Shown one piece after another: positions 7,127 to 13,824 of a stretch of DNA of 13,824 nt. Every line of letters begins with the position of its first letter. Position 1 is the first letter of the stretch. The stretch comes from DATJBC01 sp035515515. GTDB taxonomy: Bacteria; Actinomycetota; Acidimicrobiia; Acidimicrobiales; UBA8190. The stretch lies in NCBI GenBank assembly GCA_035515515.1, contig DATJBC010000022.1:1-13824 (forward strand). Direction: 5' to 3'. The notes beneath the pieces are model-generated. The model saw only the letters and a list, made by a program, of their open reading frames with translations. It did no database searches and was not told the origin of the DNA. A program made the position numbers and the translations under genes.

Positions 7127-8788
7127 ATGGTGGATGCCGCGGATCGCTACGACAGGCGAGCATTCCTCGCCCGTGGCGCGTCGGCGGCCGCGGCCGTGGG
7201 CCTGGCCGGCGTGGGGGTCCCCGCCCTGTTGTCGGGGTGCGGGAGCAGCCCCTCGGCCACGGTGTCGAGCACCCCGGGCGTGGGCACGGGCAAGCCCCGC
7301 TACGGGGGCACGGTCTCCATCGGCCTCAACTCCGAGATCGACGGGTTCCTGCCCGCGGCCAGCCACTTCGACAATTCCGGCCTGTCGTACGCCAACACCA
7401 TCTTCGACACCCTCACGGTGATCGGGGCCGACGGCGCGGCCCACCCCTACCTGGCCCAGTCGGTCACGCCCAACAACGACAAGACGGTGTGGACCATCAC
7501 GCTGCGCCCGGGCGTCACCTTCCACGACGGGTCGCCGCTCGACGCGGACGTGCTCGTGGCCAACATCGAGGCCCTGCGGAGCTCCGTTCTCACGGGCCAG
7601 GCGCTCAAGCCCGTCACCGGCACGTCCAAGGTGAGCGACATGGCGGTGGCGGTCACCTGCTCCGAGCCCCTGGTGCCCTTCCCCCACTACCTGGCCACCC
7701 AGATCGGCTACGTGATCGGCATGGCCCAGCTCGAGTCGCAGAGCTCCACCAAGCCGGTGGGCACCGGGCCCTTCTCCCTCGTCAGCTGGGAGCCCAACGA
7801 CCATCTGACGGTCACGCGCAACAAGCACTACTGGCGCAAGGGGCTCCCCTACCTCGACGGCGTGACCTACCACCCCATCGCCCAGGACCAGTCGCGCTAC
7901 TCGTCGCTGCTGAGCGGGACCATCGACATGATGGTCACCCGGGACCCCCACGCCGTGAAGGACCTGCGGAGCAACCCCGCCTACCAGCAGGTGGCCGACC
8001 TCAACCCCACGGTCGGCCAACCCGATATGGACTTCATCATCCTCAACACCACCGCCGATCCCACCAACGACCCCCTCGTGCGCCAGGCGCTGGCGTGCGC
8101 CACCAACGCGCCCGAGCTCGTGCGCCTCTTCGGGGCCGGGATCACCCAGGAGAACCTCAGCCTCTTCCCCCCCCACTCGCCCTACCGGCCGGCCGACAAC
8201 GGCTACCCCGCCTACAACCTGGCCAAGGCCAAGCAGCTCGTGGCCCAGGCCGCCCCCAACCACGGGGGGTCCATCGAGATCGCCCTGAACACCGTCACCG
8301 ACCCCCGCCTCCTCGAGCAGATCCAGGCGGTGGCCAACATGTGGGAGCAGGCCGGGATCCAGACCACGGTGGGCCAGGTGGAGCAGGTGACCTTCATCGA
8401 CAACCTCGTGACCGGGAAGTTCCAGGCCTACACCGACGAGATGTTCGGGGCGTCGGACCCCGACCTCAACTACGTGTGGCTGAGCTCCACCACGGCCTCG
8501 GGGCCGATCGCCTTGAACTTCGCCCGCTACAAGGACGACCAGCTGGAGGCCGCCCTGCAGCAGGGCCGCACCAGCTCCGACCACGCCACGCGGGTGGCGG
8601 CCTACCAGGAGGTGGACAAGCGCCTGGGCGCCATCGTCCCCTACGTCTGGGTCAACCGGGCCGCGTGGTCGCTGTCGGCCAGCGACTCGGTCCTCAACTT
8701 CGACAACCTGACCCTGCCCGACGGCACCAAGGCGGTGTCCTTCCGTGACGGCATCGTGAACCCCACGCCCATCTGGCGGAGGGCCTGA
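7127..8788 (+). CDS. Peptide ABC transporter substrate-binding lipoprotein (family 5, DppA/OppA-like), Tat-exported
   Basis: A 553-residue extracytoplasmic binding protein of the SBP_bac_5 family, which delivers oligopeptides, or in some members nickel or sugars, to a Dpp/Opp-type permease. The N-terminus has a twin-arginine motif, DRRAFLARG (9-17), an alanine-rich hydrophobic stretch, and the lipobox LSGC with lipidated C38. The mature protein begins after a Ser/Thr/Gly linker. Family landmarks are YGGTVSIGLNSEIDGF (59-74) and WTITLRPGVTFHDGSPLDA (122-140). The open frame reaches upstream to an ATG at 7022, but the start at 7127 is chosen because GAGGGG (7115-7120) lies six bases before it and the signal peptide then has normal length. 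It heads the operon, with ten bases between its stop and the first permease start. The actual ligand cannot be inferred from the sequence. Confidence 0.93.
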   Translation: MVDAADRYDRRAFLARGASAAAAVGLAGVGVPALLSGCGSSPSATVSSTPGVGTGKPRYGGTVSIGLNSEIDGFLPAASHFDNSGLSYANTIFDTLTVIGADGAAHPYLAQSVTPNNDKTVWTITLRPGVTFHDGSPLDADVLVANIEALRSSVLTGQALKPVTGTSKVSDMAVAVTCSEPLVPFPHYLATQIGYVIGMAQLESQSSTKPVGTGPFSLVSWEPNDHLTVTRNKHYWRKGLPYLDGVTYHPIAQDQSRYSSLLSGTIDMMVTRDPHAVKDLRSNPAYQQVADLNPTVGQPDMDFIILNTTADPTNDPLVRQALACATNAPELVRLFGAGITQENLSLFPPHSPYRPADNGYPAYNLAKAKQLVAQAAPNHGGSIEIALNTVTDPRLLEQIQAVANMWEQAGIQTTVGQVEQVTFIDNLVTGKFQAYTDEMFGASDPDLNYVWLSSTTASGPIALNFARYKDDQLEAALQQGRTSSDHATRVAAYQEVDKRLGAIVPYVWVNRAAWSLSASDSVLNFDNLTLPDGTKAVSFRDGIVNPTPIWRRA

Positions 8789-8798
8789 GCGCAGCGCC

Positions 8799-9743
8799 AT
8801 GGCCCGCTACATCGGCATCCGGCTGGGACAGCTCGTCTTCATCAGCTTCCTCATCTCCCTGACCGCCTTCCTGCTCGTGCACCTGTTGCCGGGCGACCCC
8901 ACCACCACCATCCTCGGCCCCTACGACACGCCGTCGGCCCGGGCCGAGCTGCTCAAGCAGCTCGGCCTCAACAAGCCCCTCTACCACCAGTACTGGACGT
9001 GGATCGTCAACGTGCTCCACGGGCAGCTGGGCGAGGCCTTCACCACCAAGCAGACGGTCTCCAACATCCTCGCCGTGGCCCTCCCCATCGACATCGAGCT
9101 GATGATCGTGTCGTCGATCATCGCCCTGGTGGTGGCCATCCCCCTGGCGCTCGTGTCGGCCCTGCGGCCTAACCGCCTCTTCGACCGCAGCTCGACCACC
9201 TCCACGCTGGGCATGCTGGCCCTGCCCCCCTTCGTGGCCGGCCCCTTGCTGGTGCTCATCTTCGCCGTCAGCCTCCACTGGGTGCCGGCGACGGGGTTCG
9301 ACCGCCTGTCGGCGGGCATCGGGCCCAACCTCAAGTCGGTGATCCTGCCGTCGATCGTCCTGTCGTTCGGCTCGATCGCCGTCTACTTCCGCCTGCTGCG
9401 GGCCGACCTCATCTCCACCTTGCAGGAGGACTTCGTCACCATGGCCCGCTCCAAGGGCCTGTCCACGCCCTACATCCTCTTCCGCCACGTGCTGCGCCCG
9501 TCGTCGTTCTCCCTGCTGGCGGCGGCCGGCCTCAGCATCGGGTCGCTGTTCAGCGGGGCCTTCGTCGTCGAGGTGCTGTTCCAGATGCCGGGCGTCGGCT
9601 ACCAGCTGGTCAACCACATCTACGCCCGGGACTACCTCGTGGTGCAGGGGCTGGCGCTCGTGGCGGCGGTGGCGTTCGTGGTCATCAACTTCGTGGCGGA
9701 CTTCCTGTTGACCGTCCTCGACCCGCGGGTGCGCCGTGCCTGA
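8799..9743 (+). CDS. Peptide ABC transporter permease, DppB-like
   Basis: A 314-residue inner-membrane permease with the layout of the DppB/OppB family. There is a first span at about 10-30 ending in LLPGDP, then a long extracytoplasmic loop (YDTPSARAELLKQLGL), then five more spans from about 100 to 305. The cytoplasmic EAA-type coupling loop, which contacts the ATPases, is at about 210-235 and includes DFVTMARSKGLS and FRHVLRPS. FQMPGVGYQLV (261-271) is another family landmark. Start: ATG at 8799, ten bases after the binding-protein stop. A GGAGGG at 8778-8783 lies 15 bases upstream, rather far for a normal ribosome binding site, so coupling to the upstream gene is likely. Its last eight bases overlap the next permease gene. 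It forms the heterodimeric membrane channel with that DppC-like protein. Confidence 0.95.
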   Translation: MARYIGIRLGQLVFISFLISLTAFLLVHLLPGDPTTTILGPYDTPSARAELLKQLGLNKPLYHQYWTWIVNVLHGQLGEAFTTKQTVSNILAVALPIDIELMIVSSIIALVVAIPLALVSALRPNRLFDRSSTTSTLGMLALPPFVAGPLLVLIFAVSLHWVPATGFDRLSAGIGPNLKSVILPSIVLSFGSIAVYFRLLRADLISTLQEDFVTMARSKGLSTPYILFRHVLRPSSFSLLAAAGLSIGSLFSGAFVVEVLFQMPGVGYQLVNHIYARDYLVVQGLALVAAVAFVVINFVADFLLTVLDPRVRRA

Positions 9744-10677
9744 CCCCGCGCACGACCTTCCCGTCCTGGCGCCGAACATCGGCTACCCCGGCAGCGCGGC
9801 GGACCTCGCCGAGGCCACGGCGGGCATCACCGCCGCCGGGCCGACGCGGGCGCGCCGGCCCCTGGGGCCGGTGTTCTGGGTCTCGGCGGGGTGGGTGCTG
9901 TTCATGATCCTGCTGGCCGTGCTGGCCCCGGTGCTCCCCCTCACCAACCCGAGCACCCAGAACTACTCGGCGGTGAACGCCGGGCCGAGCATCCACCACC
10001 TCATGGGCACCGACGACCTGGGCCGCGACCTGCTGTCGCGCGTCATCTTCGGGTCACGTCCGTCGCTCGTGATCGGGTTCTTCCCCGTCGTCATCGGCCT
10101 CTTGCTGGGGGGGTTCGCCGGCCTGCTCGCCGGCTACCGGGGCGGGGTCGCCGACGGCGTGCTGAACGCCGTGTCGTTCGTGATCCTCGCCTTCCCCGCC
10201 CTGCTCGCCATCATGGTGGTGGAGCAGTTCTGGCAGCCGGTGGCGCTGAGCAAGCTGACCATCATGTTCGCCGTGGTGGCCACACCGCTGTTGTTCCGCA
10301 TCATCCGCGCCACCACCTTGAGCTTCGCCAACCGCGAGTTCGTGGTGGCGGCGCGTGCCCTGGGGGCGCGCACCAACCGCATCCTGTTGCGCGAGCTGCT
10401 CCCCAACGTCGTGCCGGCGGCAATGGCGTTCGCCCTCATCGCGGTGGCGACCGCCATCGTGACCGAGGGCGCCCTGGCGTTCCTGGGCCTGTCGATCCGG
10501 CTCCCCAACCCGTCGCTGGGGAACATCATCAACGAGGGCGTCAACAACAACCTGCTCCAGTCCAACCCCTACATCGCGGTGTGGCCGTCGCTGTACATCT
10601 TCGTCATCCTCACCGCTCTCAACCTCATGGCCGACCGCCTGCGCTCGGCCTTCGAGATCCGGGACGTGAAGCTGTGA
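9736..10677 (+). CDS. Peptide ABC transporter permease, DppC-like
   Basis: A 313-residue second permease of the importer. A hydrophilic N-terminal extension of about 43 residues precedes the first span (about 45-70). The loop signature HLMGTDDLGRDLLSRVIFG (88-106) is typical of DppC/OppC. Further spans follow from about 110, and the EAA-type loop is at about 201-225 (EFVVAARALGARTNRILLRE). The C-terminus ends with the usual LNLMADRLR helix region. The GTG start at 9736 lies inside the end of the DppB-like gene with an eight-base overlap; no other in-frame start gives the full N-terminal block with better support. Its own TGA overlaps the GTG of the first ATPase gene (GTGA). It pairs with the DppB-like subunit to form the translocation path. 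Confidence 0.94.
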   Translation: MPDPAHDLPVLAPNIGYPGSAADLAEATAGITAAGPTRARRPLGPVFWVSAGWVLFMILLAVLAPVLPLTNPSTQNYSAVNAGPSIHHLMGTDDLGRDLLSRVIFGSRPSLVIGFFPVVIGLLLGGFAGLLAGYRGGVADGVLNAVSFVILAFPALLAIMVVEQFWQPVALSKLTIMFAVVATPLLFRIIRATTLSFANREFVVAARALGARTNRILLRELLPNVVPAAMAFALIAVATAIVTEGALAFLGLSIRLPNPSLGNIINEGVNNNLLQSNPYIAVWPSLYIFVILTALNLMADRLRSAFEIRDVKL

Positions 10678-11843
10678 GCCCGTGGAGCCGGCGGGTGCCG
10701 ACGAGCTTCCCCGATGTGGGGTCGATCGAGGGGCCGCTCCTCGAGGTGGAGGACCTCCGCACCCAGTTCCGCACGCCGCGCGGACTGGTGCGGGCGGTGG
10801 ACGGGGTGTCGCTCAGCCTGCCCCGGGGGCGCACGCTGGGGGTGGTGGGCGAGTCGGGGTCGGGCAAGACGGTCCTGACCCGGTCGATCATGGGCCTGCT
10901 GCCGGGGTCGAACGTGCAGCGGTCGGGCACGGTGCGCTTCGTGGGCCACGACCTCACCACCATGTCGCCCACCGAGCTGCGCGACGTGTGGGGCATGCAG
11001 ATCGCCATGATCTTCCAGGACCCCATGACCGCCCTCAACCCCGTGGTGCGCGTGGGGCGCCAGATCACCGAGTCGTTGCGCCTCCGGGCGGGCTTCGACC
11101 GCAGGGGCGCCCAGGAGACGGCCGTGGCCCTCATGCGCTCGGTGGGCATCTCCTCCCCCGAGCGACGCCTGCGGGCCTATCCACACGAGCTGTCGGGGGG
11201 CATGCGCCAGCGGGTCATGATCGCCATCGCCCTGGCCTGTGGGCCCAAGCTCCTGCTGGCGGACGAGCCCACCACGGGGCTCGACGTCACCGTGCAGGCC
11301 CAGATCCTGGACCTGCTGGCCGAGCAGCAACGCGAGCGGCACATGGGCATGATCCTCGTCACCCACGACCTCGGAGTGGTGGCCAACCGCACCGACGAGA
11401 TCGTCGTCATGTACGCCGGACGGGTGGTGGAGCGCGCCCCCACCGCCGAGCTGTTCGCCCACACCCGCATGCCCTACACCGAGGCCCTCCTGCGCTCGAT
11501 CCCCCGCCTGTCGGAGCCGTCGCACTCGCGTCTGCGGGCCATCCCCGGACGGCCCCCCGACCTGGCGGCCAACCTCACGGGGTGCCGCTTCGCGCCGCGC
11601 TGCCCCTACGTCCAGGACCGCTGCCGCCAGGAGGAGCCCCCGCTGCGCACCGCCGGCCAGGGGCACGAGTTCCGGTGCTGGTACCCGGTGGGCTCGGCCG
11701 AGGGCGACAGCGCGCTGGCCCGCAACGTGGCGGCGCGCGTGCCCGCCGCCCTGGCCTTCACCGGCACCCCCGTGCGCGACACGGCTCCGGCGGTGTCGCC
11801 CACGACGGCGGGCACCACCGCCCAGGGCGCGCAGGGCAGCTGA
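10674..11843 (+). CDS. Peptide ABC transporter ATP-binding protein, DppD/OppD-like, with C-terminal four-Cys domain
   Basis: A 389-residue ATPase of the importer. Walker A GESGSGKT is at 59-66, the Q-loop Gln at 115, signature LSGGMRQR at 173-180, Walker B LLLADEP at 193-199, and the switch His at 231 (VTHDLGVV). The oligopeptide-transporter C-terminal domain follows, with C304, C310, C317 and C335 in the pattern GCRFAPRCPY, RC, CWYP. Equivalent cysteines bind an iron-sulfur cluster in the mycobacterial oligopeptide permease OppABCD, so a cluster is likely here. About 50 Ala/Thr-rich residues follow. The start is GTG at 10674, overlapping the permease stop as GTGA. The open frame extends much further upstream inside the permease gene, but that part is a shadow. 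Its stop shares one base with the next ATPase start. Confidence 0.95.
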   Translation: MSPWSRRVPTSFPDVGSIEGPLLEVEDLRTQFRTPRGLVRAVDGVSLSLPRGRTLGVVGESGSGKTVLTRSIMGLLPGSNVQRSGTVRFVGHDLTTMSPTELRDVWGMQIAMIFQDPMTALNPVVRVGRQITESLRLRAGFDRRGAQETAVALMRSVGISSPERRLRAYPHELSGGMRQRVMIAIALACGPKLLLADEPTTGLDVTVQAQILDLLAEQQRERHMGMILVTHDLGVVANRTDEIVVMYAGRVVERAPTAELFAHTRMPYTEALLRSIPRLSEPSHSRLRAIPGRPPDLAANLTGCRFAPRCPYVQDRCRQEEPPLRTAGQGHEFRCWYPVGSAEGDSALARNVAARVPAALAFTGTPVRDTAPAVSPTTAGTTAQGAQGS

Positions 11844-13078
11844 TGGCGGGCAGCGGCACCGCGCACCTGCGCGACGGCGACACCTTCCTGCGTGTCGAGC
11901 ACCTCGTGGTGGAGTTCGGTGCCCGCGCCAGCCGGGTGCAGGCCGTGTCGGACGTGAGCTTCGACCTCACCGCCGGCGAGACGCTGGGGCTGGTGGGCGA
12001 GTCCGGGTGCGGCAAGTCGACCACGGGCCGGGCCGTGGCCCTGGTGCAGCCGCCCAATTCCGGCTCGGTCCGGTTCAACGGCGCCGAGCTCACCACCCTG
12101 TCGTCGCGCGAGCTGCGCCAGGCCCGCACCAAGGTGCAGATGGTGTTCCAGGACCCCATCTCGTCGCTCAACCCCCGCCGACGGGTGCTCGACGCCGTGA
12201 TCGAGCCGCTGGCGCTGTGGGGCATCGGATCCAAGCAGGAGCGCCGCGACAAGGCGCGCGCCACGCTCGACGCCGTGGGGATCGACCCCGACGACGCCGG
12301 GACGCGCCGTCCCATCGAGATGTCGGGGGGCCAGTGCCAGCGCGTGAGCATCGCCCGGGCCCTCATGCTCGACCCCACCGTGCTCATCTGCGACGAGCCG
12401 GTCTCGGCGCTGGACGTGTCGGTGCAGGCGCAGATCCTCAACCTCCTCGACGACCTCAAGCGCGAGCGCCAGCTCACCATGCTCTTCATCGCCCACGACC
12501 TGGCCGTGGTGAAGAACGTGAGCGACCGGGTGGCCGTGATGTACCTGGGCAAGCTGTGCGAGGTGGCGCCGCCCGACGTGCTGTACCACCAGCCCGAGCA
12601 CCCCTACACCGAGGCGCTCCTGCGCTCGATCCCCGAGCCCCACCCCAGCACCGCCACCGACGGCGAGGCACCGTTGTCGGGGGACCTCCCCTCGCCGATC
12701 AACCCCCCGTCGGGGTGCCGCTTCCGCACCCGCTGCCCCTACGCCCAGCAGCGCTGTGCCGACGAGGAGCCGCAGATGCGGCCCATCGGGCCCGACCACT
12801 TCGTGGCGTGCCACTTCCCGCTGGGCACCGGCCCCGCCCCCCATCCGGTGGGCGACGCCTGGACGGCCTCCCCGTCGGGCGCCGACGGGCACGGCGCCAC
12901 GCCGGCGCCCACCACCCCCGACGCGGGGCGCGCCCCGTGGAGCGTGCAAGCCCCCGATACCACGCCGGCGACGCCACCGCCCGCGCCGCGGGCGCCGGCG
13001 CCACCCCCACCTGCCCCGGCCCCGCCCGCACCGGCCCCCGGCGAGCGGACGCCGCTGTGGATCGACCCCACGCGCTGA
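11843..13078 (+). CDS. Peptide ABC transporter ATP-binding protein, DppF/OppF-like, with Pro/Ala-rich tail
   Basis: A 411-residue second ATPase. Walker A GESGCGKST is at 52-60, the Q-loop Gln at 103, signature MSGGQCQR at 160-167, Walker B VLICDEP at 180-186, SALD D-loop at 188-191, and the switch His at 218. The signature has Met instead of the usual Leu and Cys165 where Arg or Gln is common; both are tolerable and the catalytic residues are intact. The C-terminal cysteine domain carries C292, C298, C305 and C323. After it, residues about 327-411 form a tail rich in Pro, Ala, Gly and Thr, ending in a run of alternating PP and AP units and then ERTPLWIDPTR. This tail is longer than the family normally has. 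ATG at 11843 overlaps the previous stop as TGATG. It is the last gene of the operon. Confidence 0.94.
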   Translation: MAGSGTAHLRDGDTFLRVEHLVVEFGARASRVQAVSDVSFDLTAGETLGLVGESGCGKSTTGRAVALVQPPNSGSVRFNGAELTTLSSRELRQARTKVQMVFQDPISSLNPRRRVLDAVIEPLALWGIGSKQERRDKARATLDAVGIDPDDAGTRRPIEMSGGQCQRVSIARALMLDPTVLICDEPVSALDVSVQAQILNLLDDLKRERQLTMLFIAHDLAVVKNVSDRVAVMYLGKLCEVAPPDVLYHQPEHPYTEALLRSIPEPHPSTATDGEAPLSGDLPSPINPPSGCRFRTRCPYAQQRCADEEPQMRPIGPDHFVACHFPLGTGPAPHPVGDAWTASPSGADGHGATPAPTTPDAGRAPWSVQAPDTTPATPPPAPRAPAPPPPAPAPPAPAPGERTPLWIDPTR

Positions 13079-13103
13079 CGCCGGGCCGGAGCTGACCGAC
13101 GGC

Positions 13104-13132
13104 GCCCGGGGCGCGGCCGGCCGTGGCCGGGC
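13104..13132. terminator. Candidate bidirectional terminator between the importer operon and rpsA
   Basis: In the 56-base gap between convergent genes, GCCCGG (13104-13109) pairs with CCGGGC (13127-13132), and the 17-base interval contains the palindrome GGCCGGCC, giving a very GC-rich foldable segment. There is no T-run, so it is at best a U-poor terminator. Its location at the meeting of two gene ends is the main support. Confidence 0.35.
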
Positions 13133-13134
13133 GA

Positions 13135-13824
13135 TCAGCCCGGCGCCTCCTCGCCGGCCGGGGCCGCTGCCGGGGCCTCGGGCGCCGGTGCCTCGGACGC
13201 CGGTGCCTCGGACGCCGGGGCGCCTGCCTCCCCCGCCCCGCCACCGTCCTCCGCGCCCGATGTGGCGGCGTACTCGGCCCACGCCGCCTGGGCCTCGGTC
13301 TCGGGCGTGAACTGCGTGCCCTCGTAGTCGAACCCGCCGATGTAGTTGCCCTGCTCGTCGTAGGCGTGCTCGCCGAAGGCCTCGCGGTACTCCTCGGAGA
13401 CCTCGCCGCCCTCGGCGGCCTGCTTGATGGACAGGCTGATGCGGCGGCGCTGGAGGTCGATGTCGATGATCTTGACCCACAGCTCCTCGCCCGGGGTCAC
13501 GACCTGCTCGGGGAGGTCCACGTGGTGCCCGGCCATCTCCGAGATGTGCACCAGCCCCTCGATGCCGTCACCCACCTGGACGAAGGCCCCGAAGGGCACG
13601 AGCTTGGTGATCCGCCCGTACACGAGCTCGCCGACCTGGTGGGTGTTGGCGAAGTCCTGCCAGGGGTCGGTCTGCGTCGCTTTGAGCGACAGGCTGATGC
13701 GCTCCTTGTCGAGGTCGACGTCGAGCACCTCCACCTCGACCTCGTCGCCCACCGACACCACCGACGAGGGGTGGTCCACGTGCTTCCACGACAGCTCCGA
13801 CACGTGGATGAGGCCGTCCATGCC
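13135..13824 (-). CDS. rpsA: 30S ribosomal protein S1, C-terminal part (5' end beyond window)
   Basis: The visible 230 codons are the C-terminal part of S1, the RNA-binding ribosomal protein that helps mRNA bind the 30S subunit. The end of one S1 (OB-fold) domain opens the fragment, with GLIHVSEL and then EVLDVDLDKERISLSLKA. A complete S1 domain follows, from about GELVYGRITKLVPFGAFVQV through GLVHISEM to IDIDLQRRRISLSIKQA. Next comes an actinobacterial-type tail with AYDEQGNYIGGFDYE, and a final acidic, Ala/Pro/Glu-rich stretch built partly from APASE repeats. The first ATG (13821) is internal, because the frame is open to the edge and the protein lacks its earlier domains, so this is a fragment of an intact gene. 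It converges on the peptide importer operon. In many actinobacteria coaE follows directly; here it does not. Confidence 0.95.
   Translation of the reverse strand, partial: GMDGLIHVSELSWKHVDHPSSVVSVGDEVEVEVLDVDLDKERISLSLKATQTDPWQDFANTHQVGELVYGRITKLVPFGAFVQVGDGIEGLVHISEMAGHHVDLPEQVVTPGEELWVKIIDIDLQRRRISLSIKQAAEGGEVSEEYREAFGEHAYDEQGNYIGGFDYEGTQFTPETEAQAAWAEYAATSGAEDGGGAGEAGAPASEAPASEAPAPEAPAAAPAGEEAPG
13169..13218. repeat. 15-base tandem repeat inside the rpsA tail
   Basis: Two perfect copies of GCCGGTGCCTCGGAC (13184-13198 and 13199-13213) are followed by a partial copy and preceded by a copy with two mismatches (13169-13183). On the coding strand each unit adds five residues of the Ala-Pro-Ala-Ser-Glu type without breaking the frame. 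The low-complexity S1 tail probably grows and shrinks by slippage. Confidence 0.85.

Noticed and set aside
9891..10673. An apparent N-terminal extension of the DppD-like ATPase (frame open from 9891)
   Set aside because: The extension is an Arg/Pro/His-rich shadow of the permease gene; the GTG at 10674 gives a normal ATPase with a stop/start overlap.
10682..11842. An apparent 387-residue extension of the DppF-like ATPase
   Set aside because: It is a shadow frame of the preceding ATPase gene; the ATG at 11843 overlaps the previous stop and begins just before the conserved ATPase domain.
12951..13045. The proline-alanine coding stretch as a possible CRISPR or intergenic repeat array
   Set aside because: Units are short, irregular and in frame, without spacers. 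It is a low-complexity coding tail.
11606..13480. A 624-codon minus-strand frame spanning the DppF-like ATPase and the rpsA tail
   Set aside because: It is antisense to the ATPase and out of frame with rpsA. Composition is His/Gly/Arg-rich, with no recognisable domain.
1..13824. A hidden defence system, phage or mobile element
   Set aside because: No nuclease, methylase, toxin-antitoxin pair, integrase, transposase or terminal inverted repeats were found; every gene has a metabolic, envelope, transport or ribosomal explanation.

Overview
The window is very GC-rich, densely coding DNA of an actinobacterium. An acidimicrobial-type lineage is my guess, but the class is an inference. The grounds are strong G/C preference at third codon positions, frequent GTG starts (six of the nine genes whose start is well placed), overlapping stop/start codons, a twin-arginine lipoprotein signal, an actinobacterial-style ribosomal protein S1 C-terminus, and candidate promoters that show only a TANNNT -10 box. 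I found no rRNA, tRNA, CRISPR array, insertion sequence, integrase or phage gene.

Left part (1-6986), all on the minus strand, given in transcription order from right to left: a PIG-V-like integral-membrane glycosyltransferase (6986-5775); a UDP-galactopyranose-mutase-like FAD oxidoreductase (5634-4093); a Wzx/MOP-type polysaccharide flippase overlapping it by one base (4093-2633); a strong hairpin; a GT4 glycosyltransferase (2528-1209); dephospho-CoA kinase CoaE four bases further on (1204-593); and the start of a DUF347-repeat membrane protein cut by the left edge (475-1). Apart from coaE and the DUF347 gene, this looks like a small glycan synthesis and export cassette.

Middle and right part (7127-13078), plus strand: a complete five-gene Dpp/Opp-type peptide ABC importer. 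It comprises a Tat-exported lipoprotein binding protein, two permeases and two ATPases. The last four genes are tightly packed, with overlaps of 8, 4 and 1 bases, so they are almost certainly one operon. It is transcribed divergently from the PIG-V-like gene across a 140-base intergenic region. Both ATPases carry the C-terminal four-cysteine domain, and the last has an 85-residue Pro/Ala-rich tail.

Right edge (13824-13135), minus strand: the C-terminal part of ribosomal protein S1 (rpsA), converging on the peptide-transporter operon.

rpsA and coaE are adjacent in many actinobacteria (for example Rv1630-Rv1631 in Mycobacterium tuberculosis). Here they keep the same strand and order but are separated by about 12 kb holding the glycan cassette and the inverted peptide-importer operon. 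That split is the most notable structural feature. I do not see a convincing undescribed system; the families are known, and the interest lies in the arrangement, the tails and the regulatory sites.
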